DNA of 64,000 nucleotides from Carallia brachiata (taxonomy: Eukaryota; Streptophyta; Magnoliopsida; Malpighiales; Rhizophoraceae), in NCBI GenBank assembly GCA_021464245.1, contig JADCRB010000013.1, forward strand, positions 10,963,350 through 11,027,349, read 5' to 3'. The position numbers and the translations under genes are program-made. The notes beneath the pieces were generated by a model. That model was not told the origin of the DNA and searched no databases. It worked only from the letters and a program-made list of their open reading frames with translations. Within the stretch, counting starts at the first letter, position 1. Every line of letters begins with the position of its first letter. Below, in pieces: positions 14,101 to 28,200 of this stretch.

Positions 14101-17100
14101 TAGCAACTAATATATCTGGGTTATTGATTTTCCAATATATATATAGGGATCAAATTGACTGGATGCTGAGAAATTAAGCTCATTATTATATAACAACTAA
14201 TAAACTGCAATCTGAGTTGCCATTTTTTTTCCTTATGTTTCCTCATTTTAGGCAATGAAGTGAATTTGTGATTAATCATTATTCATTTCCTAGAAAACCA
14301 GAAAAATGAGAAAAAAAACATGCGGTTTGTTATATCTTGTTAAATAGCCGAAAGATCATTTCTGGCATAGGTCAAATGGAGTAAGTTATTTATCTGCCAA
14401 TGATGGTCAAAATTTGTTGAAAATTGCTTCCTTGAGTTGATCTATTGTAGTGATTCATGACTTCTCTTGTAGGCATTCATCAACACAGAGTTATATGCAC
14501 GAGTGTCTGTAGCTGTTCTGTTCTCCAAGCTAGCTGACTTGGCTAATTTGTTGGGATCTACAGATGAAAATGCAGATTGCCTAGCCGCACTTGAATCTGG
14601 GAAATTATTTCTGCTAGATCTTCTTAATTCTGTGGTACCATTTCAAATTCTTACCAAAGCCATACAGGATATATCCAGTTAATTAGCAATTTTGAATGAA
14701 GCATGCTTTATGTCTATTCAATTAGCTCTAATGTGTCTGTGCCAGTGGATGTTTGCTCAGATGAAACTGTATCCTTTAGTTTTCTAATTATGTGCTCTTC
14801 TTAGTCTTGTGTTGCTGGCATTTTATGATTGAAACCTATTAATATGGAGGAAAATTGTCTTGACATATTTTTTTCGAGGAATTGGAGTGTGTTATACGTT
14901 TAAACTATATCTATTTTTGCATCTTAAGGAACCTGTTGGTTGGTAAATTGCAGATGCAATATGTATGAATCTGAATTTCAAAAATGAATTAGCCACTTGT
15001 TTTTTTATCTTCAATTTATGATGCAACCAGTGTTCTTGTGGTGAAGTCCAATCATGAAGGAATGTTGTATAACTATGGTGGTTCTAACATATATGTGATT
15101 TTTGGATGACAATATGATTTTTCTTGTTGAAGATGTGGTAATACAAAGGGATGTTTATCAAGTAAGTCATAAATAAGCGCATGCTCCATGTTCTTCTGTG
15201 TTTTCTACAATTAATGACCATCAATCAAAATACATCTTATTTTTGCTGATTGTGATTTCCCTCAAGCTCAACTCTGAGTATACGGTCCTTAAATTACAAT
15301 GATGTTTCTTTATAAACCTAACATTATTGATTGAGTACTGTTTCTGATTGATCAAGAGGGCGAGTAATGGGTTAAGATAGAAAATCAACAGGTTAAGCCT
15401 TGTGCTCTTCCAACGTAGATGGGTTATGGGTCGGTGATGCATCAATCTCAAAGTCCAGAAACCATTTATGCATTAATTACTGATTCTTTTTCAGTGCGTT
15501 CTTTTTTATATTATAGTGTGTTTGTGCATCTTTCTTCCTGTCTTCGTTTCCTTAACTGATGTTTCTTAGCATATTTTAGCTCAGAATTGCCATACACATT
15601 TGCAAATTCCAAAAAATACTAGAGAGAGAAAGGGTCAATTGTTTATTTTGCAGAACTTTTGCATGCCTATTTTTTTCTCCTGGAGAATAGTTAACTCTTT
15701 TGTGATGTCTTGGGTTAGTGATCCTGAACTGCATTTATGGTTTTTGCAGGTGAATGACAAGGATCTTGCGAAGGAGTTGTATAAAAAGTATAGTGGTGTA
15801 AGTAATAAGTTATTTGCTTCAATAGAATGTTGAAAATCAGGGAACATAAACTGGAAATTGGTGACAAAAAATAGTAACTTTTTATTAGTTTTTATTGCTG
15901 TTCCAACAGATTAGCCTTAATGAATTTCTTTACTTATTATTCTTCGTGCTAAAACACTCGAAGAAATTATGATTCATTGAAAGCTGGTAGAGTTAAATGT
16001 TCCATCATAATGACAGCACCAGTTCGCATTTTGTTCTGTATTCTCAAACTAGACTAATGACCTTGCTTTGCTTTTTAACAGATACACCGGCGTAAAATAC
16101 GTGCATGGCAAATGATATGTGTTTTGTCGCGCTTCGTTACTGAAGATATAGTTGAGCATGTTACTAAATGCTTGCACACATGCCTCTATGTAAGTGTCGC
16201 TTTCTAATGTCCAAGAGTTCCCTCTTATGGTGGATTATGTGAAGTACACATTATCATCTCATTTAATGATATTTTACCCATGTGGTTTAGAAGAGTTATT
16301 CAATGTATTTTGAGTTAGAGTTTCTATTTTTATTTATAAGATTGCTACTTTGAGTGAAAATTTTACACGTGCTTAATAAAACAACTTAAAGTGTGTGTTT
16401 ATTCATATTGTATGTGTACATAAAAGTATACCCAAACATTAAGATTTTTATTGTGTAAGGACAGGTAAAAATATGTTTATAGTGTATTCTAGCTATCTTC
16501 CCTTGTTATTATTTCGTTCCTACATGATAAGTGTGTAAGGTATAATCCTTTTACCTTGGAAAAAATATGGTACCCCTCTTTGAATTGTTTAATTAGTGTG
16601 GCATGTTTGACGCAATCATTTTTCTCTTTTGGCTGTATGTGGAACTAACTAATTTACTTCTTTGCCTTTAAAGAGGAACAATTTGCCCGCAGTTCGCCAA
16701 TACTTGGAAACATTTGCAATCAATATTTACTTGAAGTTTCCATCATTGGTAAGTTATGGTTCACTGTTGTAAATGTAGAATCTATGTTCTTGGTTGTTTA
16801 CTGTTCTTTCTGCATTCATGTAGGGAGGGTATATATTTCTAACTAGACAAAAATACTGAAAAATATCTTCTTATCCTTCCAAAACTAGTAAGGACGAAAT
16901 AGTCATTTTATAAAAACTAATGTCATCTTCGCCAATTTTCAAGCCGAGGCGACTGCCTCCAACTCACAAACATGATGTGCAACTTGTGAAAGGCTGATAG
17001 GAACATCCATAATGGCTATAAGTTTTCCTTTGTCATTTGTAGTGTCATCAGAGGTCGTGACAAACTCCATTGAATATGGATGAAAACTCCGGTTTTCTGG

Positions 17101-20100
17101 TGCTGGCGGTGTTTTGTCCAGTTTGATGGGATGTTGAGATATGGCGAACCATTCAAACGTTGAGGACATAATGCTAACTTTTTCAAATATGGGCTGGTTA
17201 GCAAAACCCTTATATATATATCTATAGTCAAACTGGCTTTCTAGAGATGTTTTGTTTTCTCCACTTTGATTGTAGAAAATGACTATAAATTGCTGCCTTT
17301 TGGTGACACCCCTAAAAGCAAGAATATTCTAGAGCATAATTGCGAGAAAAGATTTGTATAGCATGATGTAGGACAGGTAAGATGGCAGATCTGTGGTTGA
17401 TATAATTTAGTTCCAGGATACATTATCTTCTGGAAAATCATAGCTAATCCAGCTAATTTTTGAGGTACGGCTTTGTTGCATCAGTTGAGTTGAGTTGCAG
17501 ACATTGAAGCAAAGCAAGGTGCAATGGTGCCTTGTGGTTTCATTGTTGATGCCTTGTTAGGTGCAATGGTGTATTAAATCTGGCGTTAGGGCTTTAGATG
17601 TGTTTTCTCCATTATGTTTACAGACATATTTTTATCATGATGATTGCAAATTTTGGAATAATTTGTTTTTCTTAATTAATGCTAAAATCCATGTTGATTC
17701 GTAGAACACACATATAGGACTTTGCTCAAAATGGCTGGTAAGTGACTATATTTCTACGTAAATTTTGAGAAAAAATAACTTCAGATGCTTAGCAATTTGG
17801 CCATTGCACATGAATTGGCAGTGCCCAGTTCCCAACATGAGAACTGTTTAATGTGGTTAATATGACCCATAATTAATAGGGATTCTCTATGTGGAGATCA
17901 CGTGTTGTCTGTGAGTGGATTTTTCTCTTCCATTATTGCTAAGCTTTAAGGGTACATGGGCCGTGACATTTGTATTTAGGATCATGTATGCTAGTATTTC
18001 TAATCTTTTGCTTTTTATATTTTCCATACTGCCTATTTATTATAGCTGCCATCTTTTTTTTTTGGTATTGTGGCAAAATGCATGATCTTACATTTTGTCT
18101 TCCATACTGCTTATTATAACTTAAAGCCATAATTTTGCTGGTTTGATGTAAAAAAGCCTCTTTTAATCCCATGAGTGTTGCTTATTTCTCAGGTTGGGGA
18201 GCAATTGGTTTCCATATTACGAGATTATGACATAAGGCCTCAGGTAAATAAAAGTTGGGAGTCAGTATCCTTCTCTGTTCTTAAATTCACATTATATTTG
18301 GATGCCAGCCTCTCATAGGTAACATTTATGTTTCTGTTCTACTGAGAACTGGCCGAAGAATTTATTTTACGAAGAGGGAAAAAAAAACAATCAGAAAGAA
18401 GAAGATGACTGAAGGAAATGGAAATTTGCACAAGATCATAGAAAGCAGTAACCACTAGAAGCTGACTAGTTTTTTTATTACATAGAACTATAGGCTGCAG
18501 CAAAACTAATTTGGTTGATTGATTCTTTGCAGCGACATAACTGTGGACATTCTGGAACATCTTAGGAGTAGTAACTCGGGATGAAAGTCTGAAAAAGATT
18601 ACATAAAGGCCAACCTTATATTAAGCTTTGATAGGGTTTCTAGAATCCGCAAGAGAAGACAATTCTCAGAAGAAAACGCTATTTGATTAATAATACATAG
18701 AATAATAAATTCCATTACAACAATAAGGCTTAAGACCCTATTTATACTACCTCCTAACCCAAGAAATCAGTGACTGATAAGAAAAAAAATCAACATCAAC
18801 ATTGAAATCTCTAAACTTACTCCTAAGGTCACTTGTTCTAATAAGTCTTTGGCCTCTAAATGTCCTAAATATCTAAATAAACTATAAAATACTATAGTTT
18901 AAGAATATTAGAAACTACAATCAAAATTGACTAATAATTATATCAGCCTTCGTGTCTTGTTCTATCTTTAGCAAGAGTGTAGTTCCGTACAATTATGTGT
19001 GACACAAGAATATGATATGCTTTGCACGTTTTTTTTTAGTGGATCAACATAATAAAGTATGGAATAAGGAATTCGTGTCAGAATATAAGAGTTGGAGAAC
19101 ATGCAATAACTTAGGAGAATTTCTGGACTGCAAAGAGTCCTACTCTAGAAATTCTGCTATAAGATCTCCAGGGTGCTAGCTTTGAGACGCTGCCAAGGAA
19201 TGCTGCCTAGCAGGGTACTGATGGAAATGGCTGAACATACAATTAATAAGAACAAGCTTACATGTTGAAATTTTTCCTTAACATGTCTTTCTTACGGTGA
19301 TGATCATAATTGTTGTGGTGAGGTTATTATGAATCATAAAATGGTCATTTTATATGTACAATGTTCATTTTGAAGTAAATTTTAATGTAAATTATTGACT
19401 GGTTATCTAATTTATTTATTTAAAAATGCTATACTACATAAGTACTTTATTTACTATAATGCATGGACAAGACATTCTAGTGTCCCATGCTATGTTGGAC
19501 ACTTGTCAACTTGCGTTGGATATGGCACAGACACGCGTCCGACATGAACCGTGTCTACTAAAAAAAATTTGAGGAAAAAAAAAATCAAAAACAGCTGAGG
19601 TATTTTTTGTAATTTTAACAACGAAAATGAAACTTAATTAAATGTTACTAGTATACTTGTAAGTTGAAGGCCCAAATTGTATATTTATATTTGTGAACAA
19701 CGCAAATAATACATATTGAGCAATAGTGCGTGTGTGTATGGACGTTTATAGTTGTGTCTGGGTCCTTTTTTTTTCAAAGTTAGTGTGTCACCATGTCTGT
19801 GTTCATGCTTCATAGTTAATACCTTATGTAGTAAGGTAATCTATTTGTAGGTTTTTTATCTACTTTTTATGTGTCCCATAGTTTCATTTCATTTCAGGTT
19901 ATGACTAATATGTTCAGCATGCTGTTTGAATTGATATGCATTGCTCTTATAAACATTAACATCATACGGTACATGGAATTGTAATGATAAACATTTTGTC
20001 CATATCTGTGAAAGTTATTGCAGTTTGGTTTGATTTTATAGTCACCCATTCTTGCATTCATGTATAAGTTGAAGCACAAGCAAGAAATCACATATCAGTT

Positions 20101-23100
20101 ATCTGTACGTGAAATGCAGGCACTCTCCTCTTATGTGTTTATAGCAGCTAATGTGATTCTCCATGCCTCTGAAGCAGTTCAATCCAACCATTTGGATGAA
20201 TTAATGCCATCTATAATTCCATTATTAACCTCACATCATCATAGCTTGCGAGGTTTTACTCAGGTCCTCTTTGCAGCTACTTTTTGTTTCTCAATTTTTT
20301 TAAGTATTGCACTGTGACAATGTGTTACATCTATTATCTTCATCATATTTTTCTCAGTTGTTAGTCTACCAAGTTCTTTGTAAGTTTTTTCCTTCTGTGG
20401 ACTACGGAGCCCCTGAAACTTTGCCTTTAGAGAAAAGGTGCTTTGAAGATTTGAAATCATACCTGGCAAGGAACCCTGATTGTAAACGGTAAGATATTTA
20501 TACTCATTTCAAATTTTCAGTTTTTCTTGTTTAACTTAAGACTTCTTTAGAAAATTGCTATTTTTGAATTTGAGCGATGTCAACATCTTGCGTTGCTCTC
20601 ATTTTATGTAGAAACTCAAATAGAACATCTACACTTGATAGCTTCTCTTGAGGTCTCTTTCCTTTTTAAGGTCCAGTTTATCATGATGAGTTATCAGGAT
20701 GACATAAATTTGTCCGGAATTGGATGTACGTTTTGGCATGCATATTGTGTTCATGGACAAATGGCTTTCATGTCTTATAGTGGTGATTTTGGTCCATATA
20801 AATGTATAGCACATTCTGATGGTGTTGTAGGGGAGGCGTGTTTACCCGATGGTTAACATGTCTATCTTCCTTTTCTTTTTATTTATTTATTTAATGGAAA
20901 AGCAACTAGGAGTGGAAACGAGCTCAGCAGTTTTATCAGGTCTCTGATGAAGACTATCCTAAATATTAGATGTCTATGGAATCCGTTTTGGTGCCCCTAT
21001 TCTTGTGGTTGAGTTTAAAATACCAATCGTGCTACTTCTAAATGCAACCTAGAGAGCCTGAATCTAGGACTACTACTGTTTTGTCTGAGAATTAGAAGCG
21101 GGCAAATTCCCCCCCCCCCCCCCCCCCCACCTAAGGAAACTTATTTTATTGGCATTAGGGATTGCTTCTAATCTAAACCTTTCAAGTGGTTTTCTTTTTG
21201 TTTTCTTTTCAGTTTAAGAGCATCAATGGAAGGTTATCTTGATGCCTATGATCCTGTTTTGTCCAGCACTCCGGCAGGAATTTTTGTCAACCGGGTTGAG
21301 GTTGTTTTGGTTACATTCTTCTGTGTTGGATAATAACTTCATATCCACTTCTTTATGTTTTCCTTTAAGCTTCTGAGTAACTTTTCTTTTGTTGTTTTGA
21401 AGGACGTTGAGTTTGAATGTGTTCCAACCTCCCTCATGGAGGAAGTGCTGAACTTTCTAAATGTAGGTGAACTGTCACTTCTTTGTTTCTCTTGTTTGGT
21501 TTGTGTCTTATTTTTAAGAGTCGCAGGATGCAAGGGAAGACCTAAGATGTTCAATGGCGAAGGACATTGTTACTATCAAGAATCAGAGCTTAAAAATTGA
21601 TGAAGATCCCAAGGGAGTATTTTCTGGTGCCCATGCCCAGCTACCGAAAGAGATGCCGTGGGATTTTCAAAAGAAGATTACTATCTCTAAGCATGACAAA
21701 CAATACGGTGAAACTGGTTGCCATTTCAGAAACAATGAAATGTTCGGCCAACTCGTAGGTATGCATTGAAGGGTTAAAAAGCACTTATTTGATTGTCTTG
21801 TTAAAGCATTTGTGGTTGACCAAAGTCATCATGTTTGGAATTTGTTCGTCTCATTCAGATCATGTGTGGTCATTTTTTTTGTTCTATTTGTGTTTGAGAA
21901 CCTTCTCATAACTGGTTAACTCATGGGGCGTTGACCAAACATAATTGTAGGCAGAAGCAGGTTATGTTTTGTTCAGGTAGTAAACATGAGTACCAAAGTT
22001 GCCATTAATCTTGTCCATACCTGTTGGAAAAAAAATTGTAAATCTAGCTCAAGCTTGGAATATGCAATTATAGGTTTCTTGTTTTTATTTTTATTTTTTT
22101 CTTGTTGCATGAATACTCTTTTTTCCATATCCTATTTGTTGTTTATATGTTCTTCACTTCATGAAAGATTCTTTGCCTTGAAATTTCCTATGCATGATCT
22201 AGTTTCTCTATGGTCCTCGGTTGTACTGAGTGGATTATGACACTAATCTACATGCAACAGGCTCCATGTCATTATTATTGAGTTGCATATCTAAACATAC
22301 TCCTTTTGGATTTTTCTATTTATGATTTCGAATTCAGTGAGTGTGCATGTGTGTGGAATGTAGAAATGGAGAAGGAAGATGAGCTTCTTGAACTGTCAAT
22401 TCAGTCTAGAAGTTTGATCTTGGAGACGATGAGAGCAAGCAGACAAGAATTTATCCTTGTAGCATCATTCCTTGACCGAATACCTAACCTTGCTGGATTG
22501 GCACGGACATGTGAGGTATGTTATGGGTCCTCCTCCCATAATAGTATTTGTTTATCCTTTTTTCCGAATTAAATTATAACATTAGGAGCCAAACAATAAC
22601 GAGATCATAAATAAAAACCGCATAAATCTCCTCGGGTTAGACTCCATGCTTTTTATGATGATTGTGGAGCGGGGCCCTTGAGTTCAGACCTCCAATGGCT
22701 GTAACATCTGTGGTGAGCCAACGGAGAGGAGATGATCTCCTGTGTTTGCTCGGATATCTGCAAACTAGGCAGAAATAGACCGCTAAAAAGCTAAATGGGC
22801 CAGCAGCAATAGCCGCAATAAGAGAGTAACAAAACGTTGAAACGACCTCCTATTTCACTCTGGAAATCAGAGCTCATTAGACAAAATCATCCCTCTCCTC
22901 TTTTGGATCTTGCCAAAGACGGTACAGATCTAGTCAAATCAGCTCAGATTTGGCAGATTTATAAGTTAAAGGTTTGAAATTGTAACTTCTCAGTGAGAAA
23001 TTTGGAGTGTATTGAGGTAAAACATTATTTCTGAAAAACTCATACGTAGAGTGATTTAGGTCCAAACCAAATCTGGGCTGAGAAAAAGTAGGAGAAAAAG

Positions 23101-25219
23101 ATCATTAAGAGGGAAAAGAGTAACAAAAGAGGATTTGGGTGGGACTGCCACCTGCCAAGGAGAGGCCGGTGGCTGTGGTAGGTCTTTAGACACTTGGACG
23201 GCCTTTTGACTCAGAGAGGAGACACTGGGAGAGAGAAAGAGAGGGAGAGAGCCTCTTCTGGCATTGGCATTTGTTTACCATTAGAGATTGGCGTTTCTTG
23301 TATTTTTCCTTACAGGAGTTTGGCTATTTATATAGGTTTGTCTGATGTTTGTCTGATTATTGTTACTTGCAGGTATTTAAAGCATCGGGATTAGCCATTG
23401 CAGACACAAATATATTACGTGACAAACAGTTCCAGCTCATCAGGTACCGATGATTATACAAATCAAATTCTTTCTTAAACTCTGGTATTTCCTTGGCTGT
23501 TGCTCCTATGAGTGCCAAACATCTCTTAGCAAGCTTTAGCAGCTGCTGACACTAAACGTCTAAATTTGACTTAACAAAGTTTTAGTTTCTGCTTATACAA
23601 ACCGGCTGGCTCTGTGCACGTGTACACGTGTATGTAGTTGTTCTTTAGCAGATAATTAAAATATTTGTTGAAAACATTCAACCCAAAAGCGTAAGTTGCT
23701 GAGTGAGACTCAAGAATGGATTATACAACATAATCCACTCGCAAGCCTATTGGACTGAAAGCATGGACAAAAAATAGTTTCTCCTTACCTTTAAAGAAAT
23801 TCACAATTTAACTGAAATAATGATGGTAATGTGGTTTAAACTTATAATCTTTTGTTCATAAAGGCTGTGATACCTTATCAAGAAACCATCCAACCTGAAG
23901 GTTAAGTTATTGGCTAAGGCTCAAGAATGGATGATATATTAAACTCCAACATTGCTTGAGAGTTAAAATTTTCCTAGCAGTTCCATCCACACAAAAAAAT
24001 TGAAAGAAAACCAACGTGGGTTGGCTTAGTTGGTAATTGGACTGGCCCTAGGTGAACTTCACCTGCAATGTTAGGGGTTTGAAACCTAGCGAAAACACAT
24101 GTTGGGAGGGGCTTTAACCCTTCGGCATGGTTATACAAATGATCATCGTCAAAGCATTCCCGGCCCCGGTGTGGTTGCCCACTTGGCTACCAATTTTTTG
24201 ACCCCCCCAACAAAGAAAAGAAAAGAAAAGAAATTGAAAGAAAGGGAATGAAAAATTGCTTCAGATTTGGGTTTGTCGGAACTGGGGTCCTATTGATAAA
24301 ATAATGCAAATTATGCTAGGTGTTTCGTGTAGTTACGGGGAACGTGAATAATTGCAAGATGTTAGGAATCCAAATGCTTATGAGCTGATGACCTTTTATT
24401 TTCACTTCATTGATCTAGATTCCGGTTGAAGTCATCTCATGTATTGATGCCCTTGTTTCCATTCTGCCACAGAACAATAAGGGCTAAAAAAGCACTAAAT
24501 CTTATTGTTTGTGTTGTTTTTTCTTTTGGTTTCCTCCTCCCGTGTGAATGTTTTTGTGTAGACTTTACTTCTATACTATTTTCAGTTAATGACTTCCTCT
24601 TTCTGTTGCGGATGCATATTTTATTTCCAGTGTGACAGCAGAGAAGTGGGTTCCAATTTTAGAAGTCCCAGTAAATAGCGTTAATCATTTCCTTGAGAAA
24701 AAGAAGCGAGAAGGGTTCTCTATCTTGGGATTAGAGCAAACTGCAAATAGCGTACCACTTGATGTGTATGTCTTCCCCAAAAAGACAGTAAGTCATTCTT
24801 AGACTCACCTTTCAGTTGTTTTAATTTGTGGCTAGAAGCATATGATGAACTAGTGTGTACACCCCATGTTGTGCAAAAAGGTAGTAATATTTATAGTGAA
24901 AAAAAAAAAAAAAAATACAAGGCATGCGAAAAGAATGATTGAAAGTGAAAGCCTTGGTGTGATTATGGCTTCATTTGATGCTACTATTTGTCAGCTTGCT
25001 TCTGACAGTTCAACAGTATTCATACGTTGTTTGCTTATGTTGGTCTTTTGCTAGGTCCTTGTTCTTGGACGTGAAAAGGAGGGGATACCGGTGGATACAA
25101 TTCACATTTTGGATGCTTGCATTGAGATTCCCCAATTGGGAGTTGTTAGGTCACTCAATGTTCATGTCAGTGGAGCCATTGCTCTCTGGGAGTATACTCG
25201 ACAGCAAAGATCTCATTAA
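1066..25219 (+). CDS. TRM3: Trm3/TARBP1-type SpoU tRNA (guanosine-2'-O)-methyltransferase, 35 exons
   Basis: Probable SAM-dependent 2'-O-methyltransferase of G18 in tRNA, the known role of yeast Trm3 and human TARBP1. Exons by reading frame and GT-AG sites: 1066-1242, 1749-1842, 2670-2764, 2833-3352, 3457-3671, 3817-4127, 4472-4622, 4759-4898, 6040-6121, 6534-6819, 6970-7083, 7835-8082, 8772-9014, 9164-9316, 10083-10220, 10337-10579, 10941-11068, 11350-11473, 12867-13028, 13141-13288, 13385-13485, 14473-14634, 15750-15797, 16082-16189, 16674-16748, 18193-18243, 20042-20263, 20358-20488, 21213-21300, 21403-21466, 21519-21758, 22364-22515, 23373-23443, 24631-24787, 25055-25219. The product is about 1,869 residues: a long helical N-terminal region, then the SpoU domain. 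Motif 1 ([19 protein letters not shown]) crosses exons 32-33, motif 2 is [12 protein letters not shown], and motif 3 is [19 protein letters not shown] near the C-terminus; the stop is TAA at 25217-25219. The start is the first ATG in frame with exon 1. Frames break once each in exons 6, 8 and 10. The exon 16 acceptor is the least certain site. Confidence 0.93.
1372..1499 (+). mobile_element. tRNA-derived SINE in TRM3 intron 1
   Basis: This is a short GC-richer insert with a pol III B-box (GGTTCGAATCC at about 1440-1450), ending in an A-run. It is flanked by an imperfect direct repeat, ACTATTATTTAGGGGTTT (1354-1371) and ACTATTTTTAAGGGGTTG (1500-1517), the expected target-site duplication. Its 3' part (GTGGTTGCGCACTCAGCCACCA) resembles the 3' part of the SINE at 24010, so the two are probably one family. 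Confidence 0.75.
2083..2109. repeat. (CT)n microsatellite in TRM3 intron 2
   Basis: A nearly pure CT dinucleotide run of about 26 bases, likely polymorphic in length. No function is suggested. Confidence 0.85.
19490..19815. mobile_element. MITE-like repeat in TRM3 intron 26
   Basis: About 326 bp bounded by short inverted CTATG...CATAG ends with subterminal GGACAC/GTGTC-type words. The left end has GTTGGACACTTGTC and ACACGCGTCCGACATG; the right end has GTGTGTCACCATGTCTGTG and TGCTTCATAG. A diverged copy of the right half lies inside the hAT element (about 40370-40435). I see no clean target duplication, so the ends and superfamily are uncertain. Confidence 0.45.
21109..21128. repeat. Run of 20 C in TRM3 intron 28
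   Basis: An uninterrupted cytosine homopolymer in an AT-rich intron. It could form an i-motif, or a G-quadruplex on the other strand, and its true length is likely unreliable. Confidence 0.9.
24010..24230 (+). mobile_element. tRNA-derived SINE in TRM3 intron 33
   Basis: The insert starts with a pol III A-box-like stretch (TTGGCTTAGTTGG, about 24020-24032) followed by a B-box (GGTTTGAAACC, about 24077-24087), and ends in an AAAAG-repeat tail. It is flanked by a perfect 13-bp direct repeat AAATTGAAAGAAA at 23997-24009 and 24231-24243. It lies in sense orientation in the host intron. The 3' region (GTGTGGTTGCCCACTTGGCTACCA) matches the SINE at 1372-1499 in pattern. Confidence 0.85.
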
Positions 25220-28200
25220 TTCTTAAACCCTTGACTAGATATTTTGAAAATGGATATATACATTAAGGTGCATGCTCTACACAATACCTCCAGTGCTTGT
25301 GAGCTGCACAGGCTGCCTGTATTCTATATTGAATTCTTTTTGTCTAATAGTTGTCTTATCAATCCATGTATGAGTTCATCCTTTTGTTTTCCCTTTTTAT
25401 TGCTGTGGGGATGCTCGGCAGGGGCCATTCTGGATGGAAGGCCTGTATGGGGTGAAGTGAACATTGTAAAACTTTGATTCAAGGACAAGATATTATGTTT
25501 GTGCAATCTTGAATTTACTGTTATTCTAGTTACTTATCTTCACTTATAAGGAAGATTCTTTGCTGTGCCAGTTGGTAAATGCTTCTATGTTGTATGAATA
25601 TTCGATATGTGCTGATGTTAAGAGTCTGTTATTATGGTTTTACATCATAGCTGAACTTGTCTGGTGACAAAAAGAGGTGAAGCTTTGACAGAAGATGGGA
25701 TGGTGAGGTGGTTAAAAATGAGAAAGACATGCTAGGTCTGTGTAAAAGGTAAAGAGATTCGCAGCTGAAATCAGCTCCACTGGTTTAGCCCAAAACTGTG
25801 CTACCCATCACTATTTTGTCCTAGTAATCTCAGAAAAAACAGAATCGGCCTACTGGAATAGGAAGGAGATGCACTTTTAGCTTTTTAATACCATTGCAGT
25901 GTATAGGTAGCTTTAAAGTCCAACTTCTTTCATTTCCCTTGTTGTTGTCAACTTTTTAGCAATCTACAAGCTGGGGCCAAAGCTTTCATGATTTGAATGA
26001 ATGAAGATCCACAAGCAAACTCATTTCAGGTTTGGCTGAAACTCAGTAGTGACTTGGCGGTTCACTGTTCACTTATTTGCCATACAGATGGTTTTGCTCT
26101 TTCTTTTCTTTTAGCTTCCCTTAATAGTGAATTCCTGTAGCAGCTGATAATTTTCTCTCTCTTTCCATTTTGAATCAAATTTTCATTCTAATGACTATGT
26201 TTTTAATCATGTAGGATTGAAGGGGAAGCCATTCAGGGAAAGGTTAAGAGCTAGCCATGACATGTTCTTGGAATTTCTCCTCCAAGAGGACACGCATACC
26301 AATTTCTATAGTTATACTCATTTGTTCGATATGTTAAATCAGAGGAGGTAAATACCATAATTCAATTTGCAAAATTTGCTTGACCTGCATTTGGAGTTCA
26401 CCGCAAATTCTTGCTGTAGCAGAAATCACAAAATCGTCATTTTTGTTAGATACATTGTCTGTCATGTTTTATCGAGCTCACAATTGACATCTAATGCTTT
26501 ATTTGTGAATTACTCCTAAGAAACCAGATCCACGAAGATGTCAAAATGGAAAAGCTTATAGTGCATACGCTCCTAGTTGTGTGTGCAGCCGTATTTAGGA
26601 GCACAGAATTCTGGTGAGGGTTTATTGATGGGCCTGTTTGACACTGGAATAAGTCCTTATTGCCCTGTTTTGGGGAGCAGTTCCTGATTGGGCTTCATAA
26701 ATAGTACCAGATTCAAAGAAAACTGTGTTTTTGAAGAGCATTTCCCTTTAACGTCATGCAATGGAAAAAATAGGAGCCCAATATTTTGCAGGGTAATGCT
26801 ATTGCTACTGGAAATTTCAATGCCGCCTGTGATTATGCCTCTCCCTTTGGTGCTGATGGTCATGGAAGGCATGTTAATTGATACTGTTATAGATTTATAT
26901 AATATTTAACTTTCTTTTGCTTATTATCTTTTAGTACACCTTTTTCGAGAACTTTGCAACTGATAATTCCTGTTAAAGGTGTAGATGATGAAATCTATAC
27001 GGCAAGCAACAGCAGCTGATTAGCCAACCCAGAGAAGGGCATCGTGTTCAGATTTGAAATTGTTAAGCGTAACAATATCAGTCCTAGTTCATGAAAGAAA
27101 GGTAATTCGGCATGTAATATATGTAATGACGATTTGTAAAGAGTGACTGTAAGGGAATCACTGGTTGTAGATATTGCTGTCTCACTGCAAATCTTTATGA
27201 TTAGAGGAAAGGCTTTAAGGAAACTTGTAACTGTGGTAAAAGCCATTAAGGCGATGAGAACTCACACATATGGAGGGACAGAATTGCGTGGAAGTAGGAA
27301 GCATGCTCTTAAAATTCCTATGTATAGCTGTCTATGCGAGCACCCTGCTGAAAAAATGATCTTAAATGTTTGAGATATGTGATTTGTATTGAAAATAGTT
27401 CCGGATTATTACAGATCGAATCGAGTCAATTGAATGAAAGAGGTATACGAATCAATATGAGCAGGAATGTTTCCTTTATTGAAAATCATATTTAATGCGT
27501 TCAAATAAAGAATGTCTCCTCATTTCTTCAGGTTGCGTGGTGCAGAAGTCAATGATTTCGGCTATGCTTTCTTAGTTTTTGGGACCAGTTTTGCAAAAAA
27601 TCCCTTCTTCTTCTTTTGCACCTTCATGCTATTCATGGCAGCTTGTATGGGATTGCTTGTAGGCCCAGTATTTTGGTTCTTTTTCTTGTTGATTTCTTGA
27701 CTTGGACACTCTTAGAAGATCTGCAGAAATTTGACAAGAGCAGCTTTTTCCAGTTGCCAGGAGCAGTAGCCGTAGACCGTTTTGGCTTCTTTTGGGCAGA
27801 GACAATCTACCAAAAGGAAATGATCAACACGAGCCATTGTATCTTAAATCAGGAGGAAAGATTGTAATAAGACTATATGGAAATTTAATCAGAATGTCAC
27901 ATTTCCTATCCTGGAATTCTCTATATGCTAAGCTTATCAGGAAAACATTCCATATAAAAAGCAGAAAATTTGATGTAAGACAGACACAGGCCTATGTTTT
28001 ACGATCATGATCTTCCCCACCCTAATTTAGGATTGTGCATTGAAAGAGATAAGATAAAGTATGCAACTAATGATTATGGCATTTCAATGTTTAAGATTGC
28101 ATCTATCTCGCGTCAATTTACCTGCGTTCATGTAACATTTTCATATCAGATAATGTGATCAACCATTCAGATAGTACCAATCTCAATAGAGTGGCCAACA

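Noticed and set aside
16939..17169. 76-codon minus-strand open frame in TRM3 intron 25
   Set aside because: It looks somewhat protein-like but has no recognised domain, no splice context and lies antisense within an intron; not enough to call a gene.
18580..18970. Possible LTR-type fragment in TRM3 intron 26
   Set aside because: The words resemble retroelement ends, but no paired LTR, primer-binding site or target duplication could be found.
26217..26349. Exon-like stretch with acceptor and donor downstream of TRM3
   Set aside because: The TRM3 frame already ends at 25219 with a complete SpoU motif 3; this could at most be an alternative 3' UTR exon.
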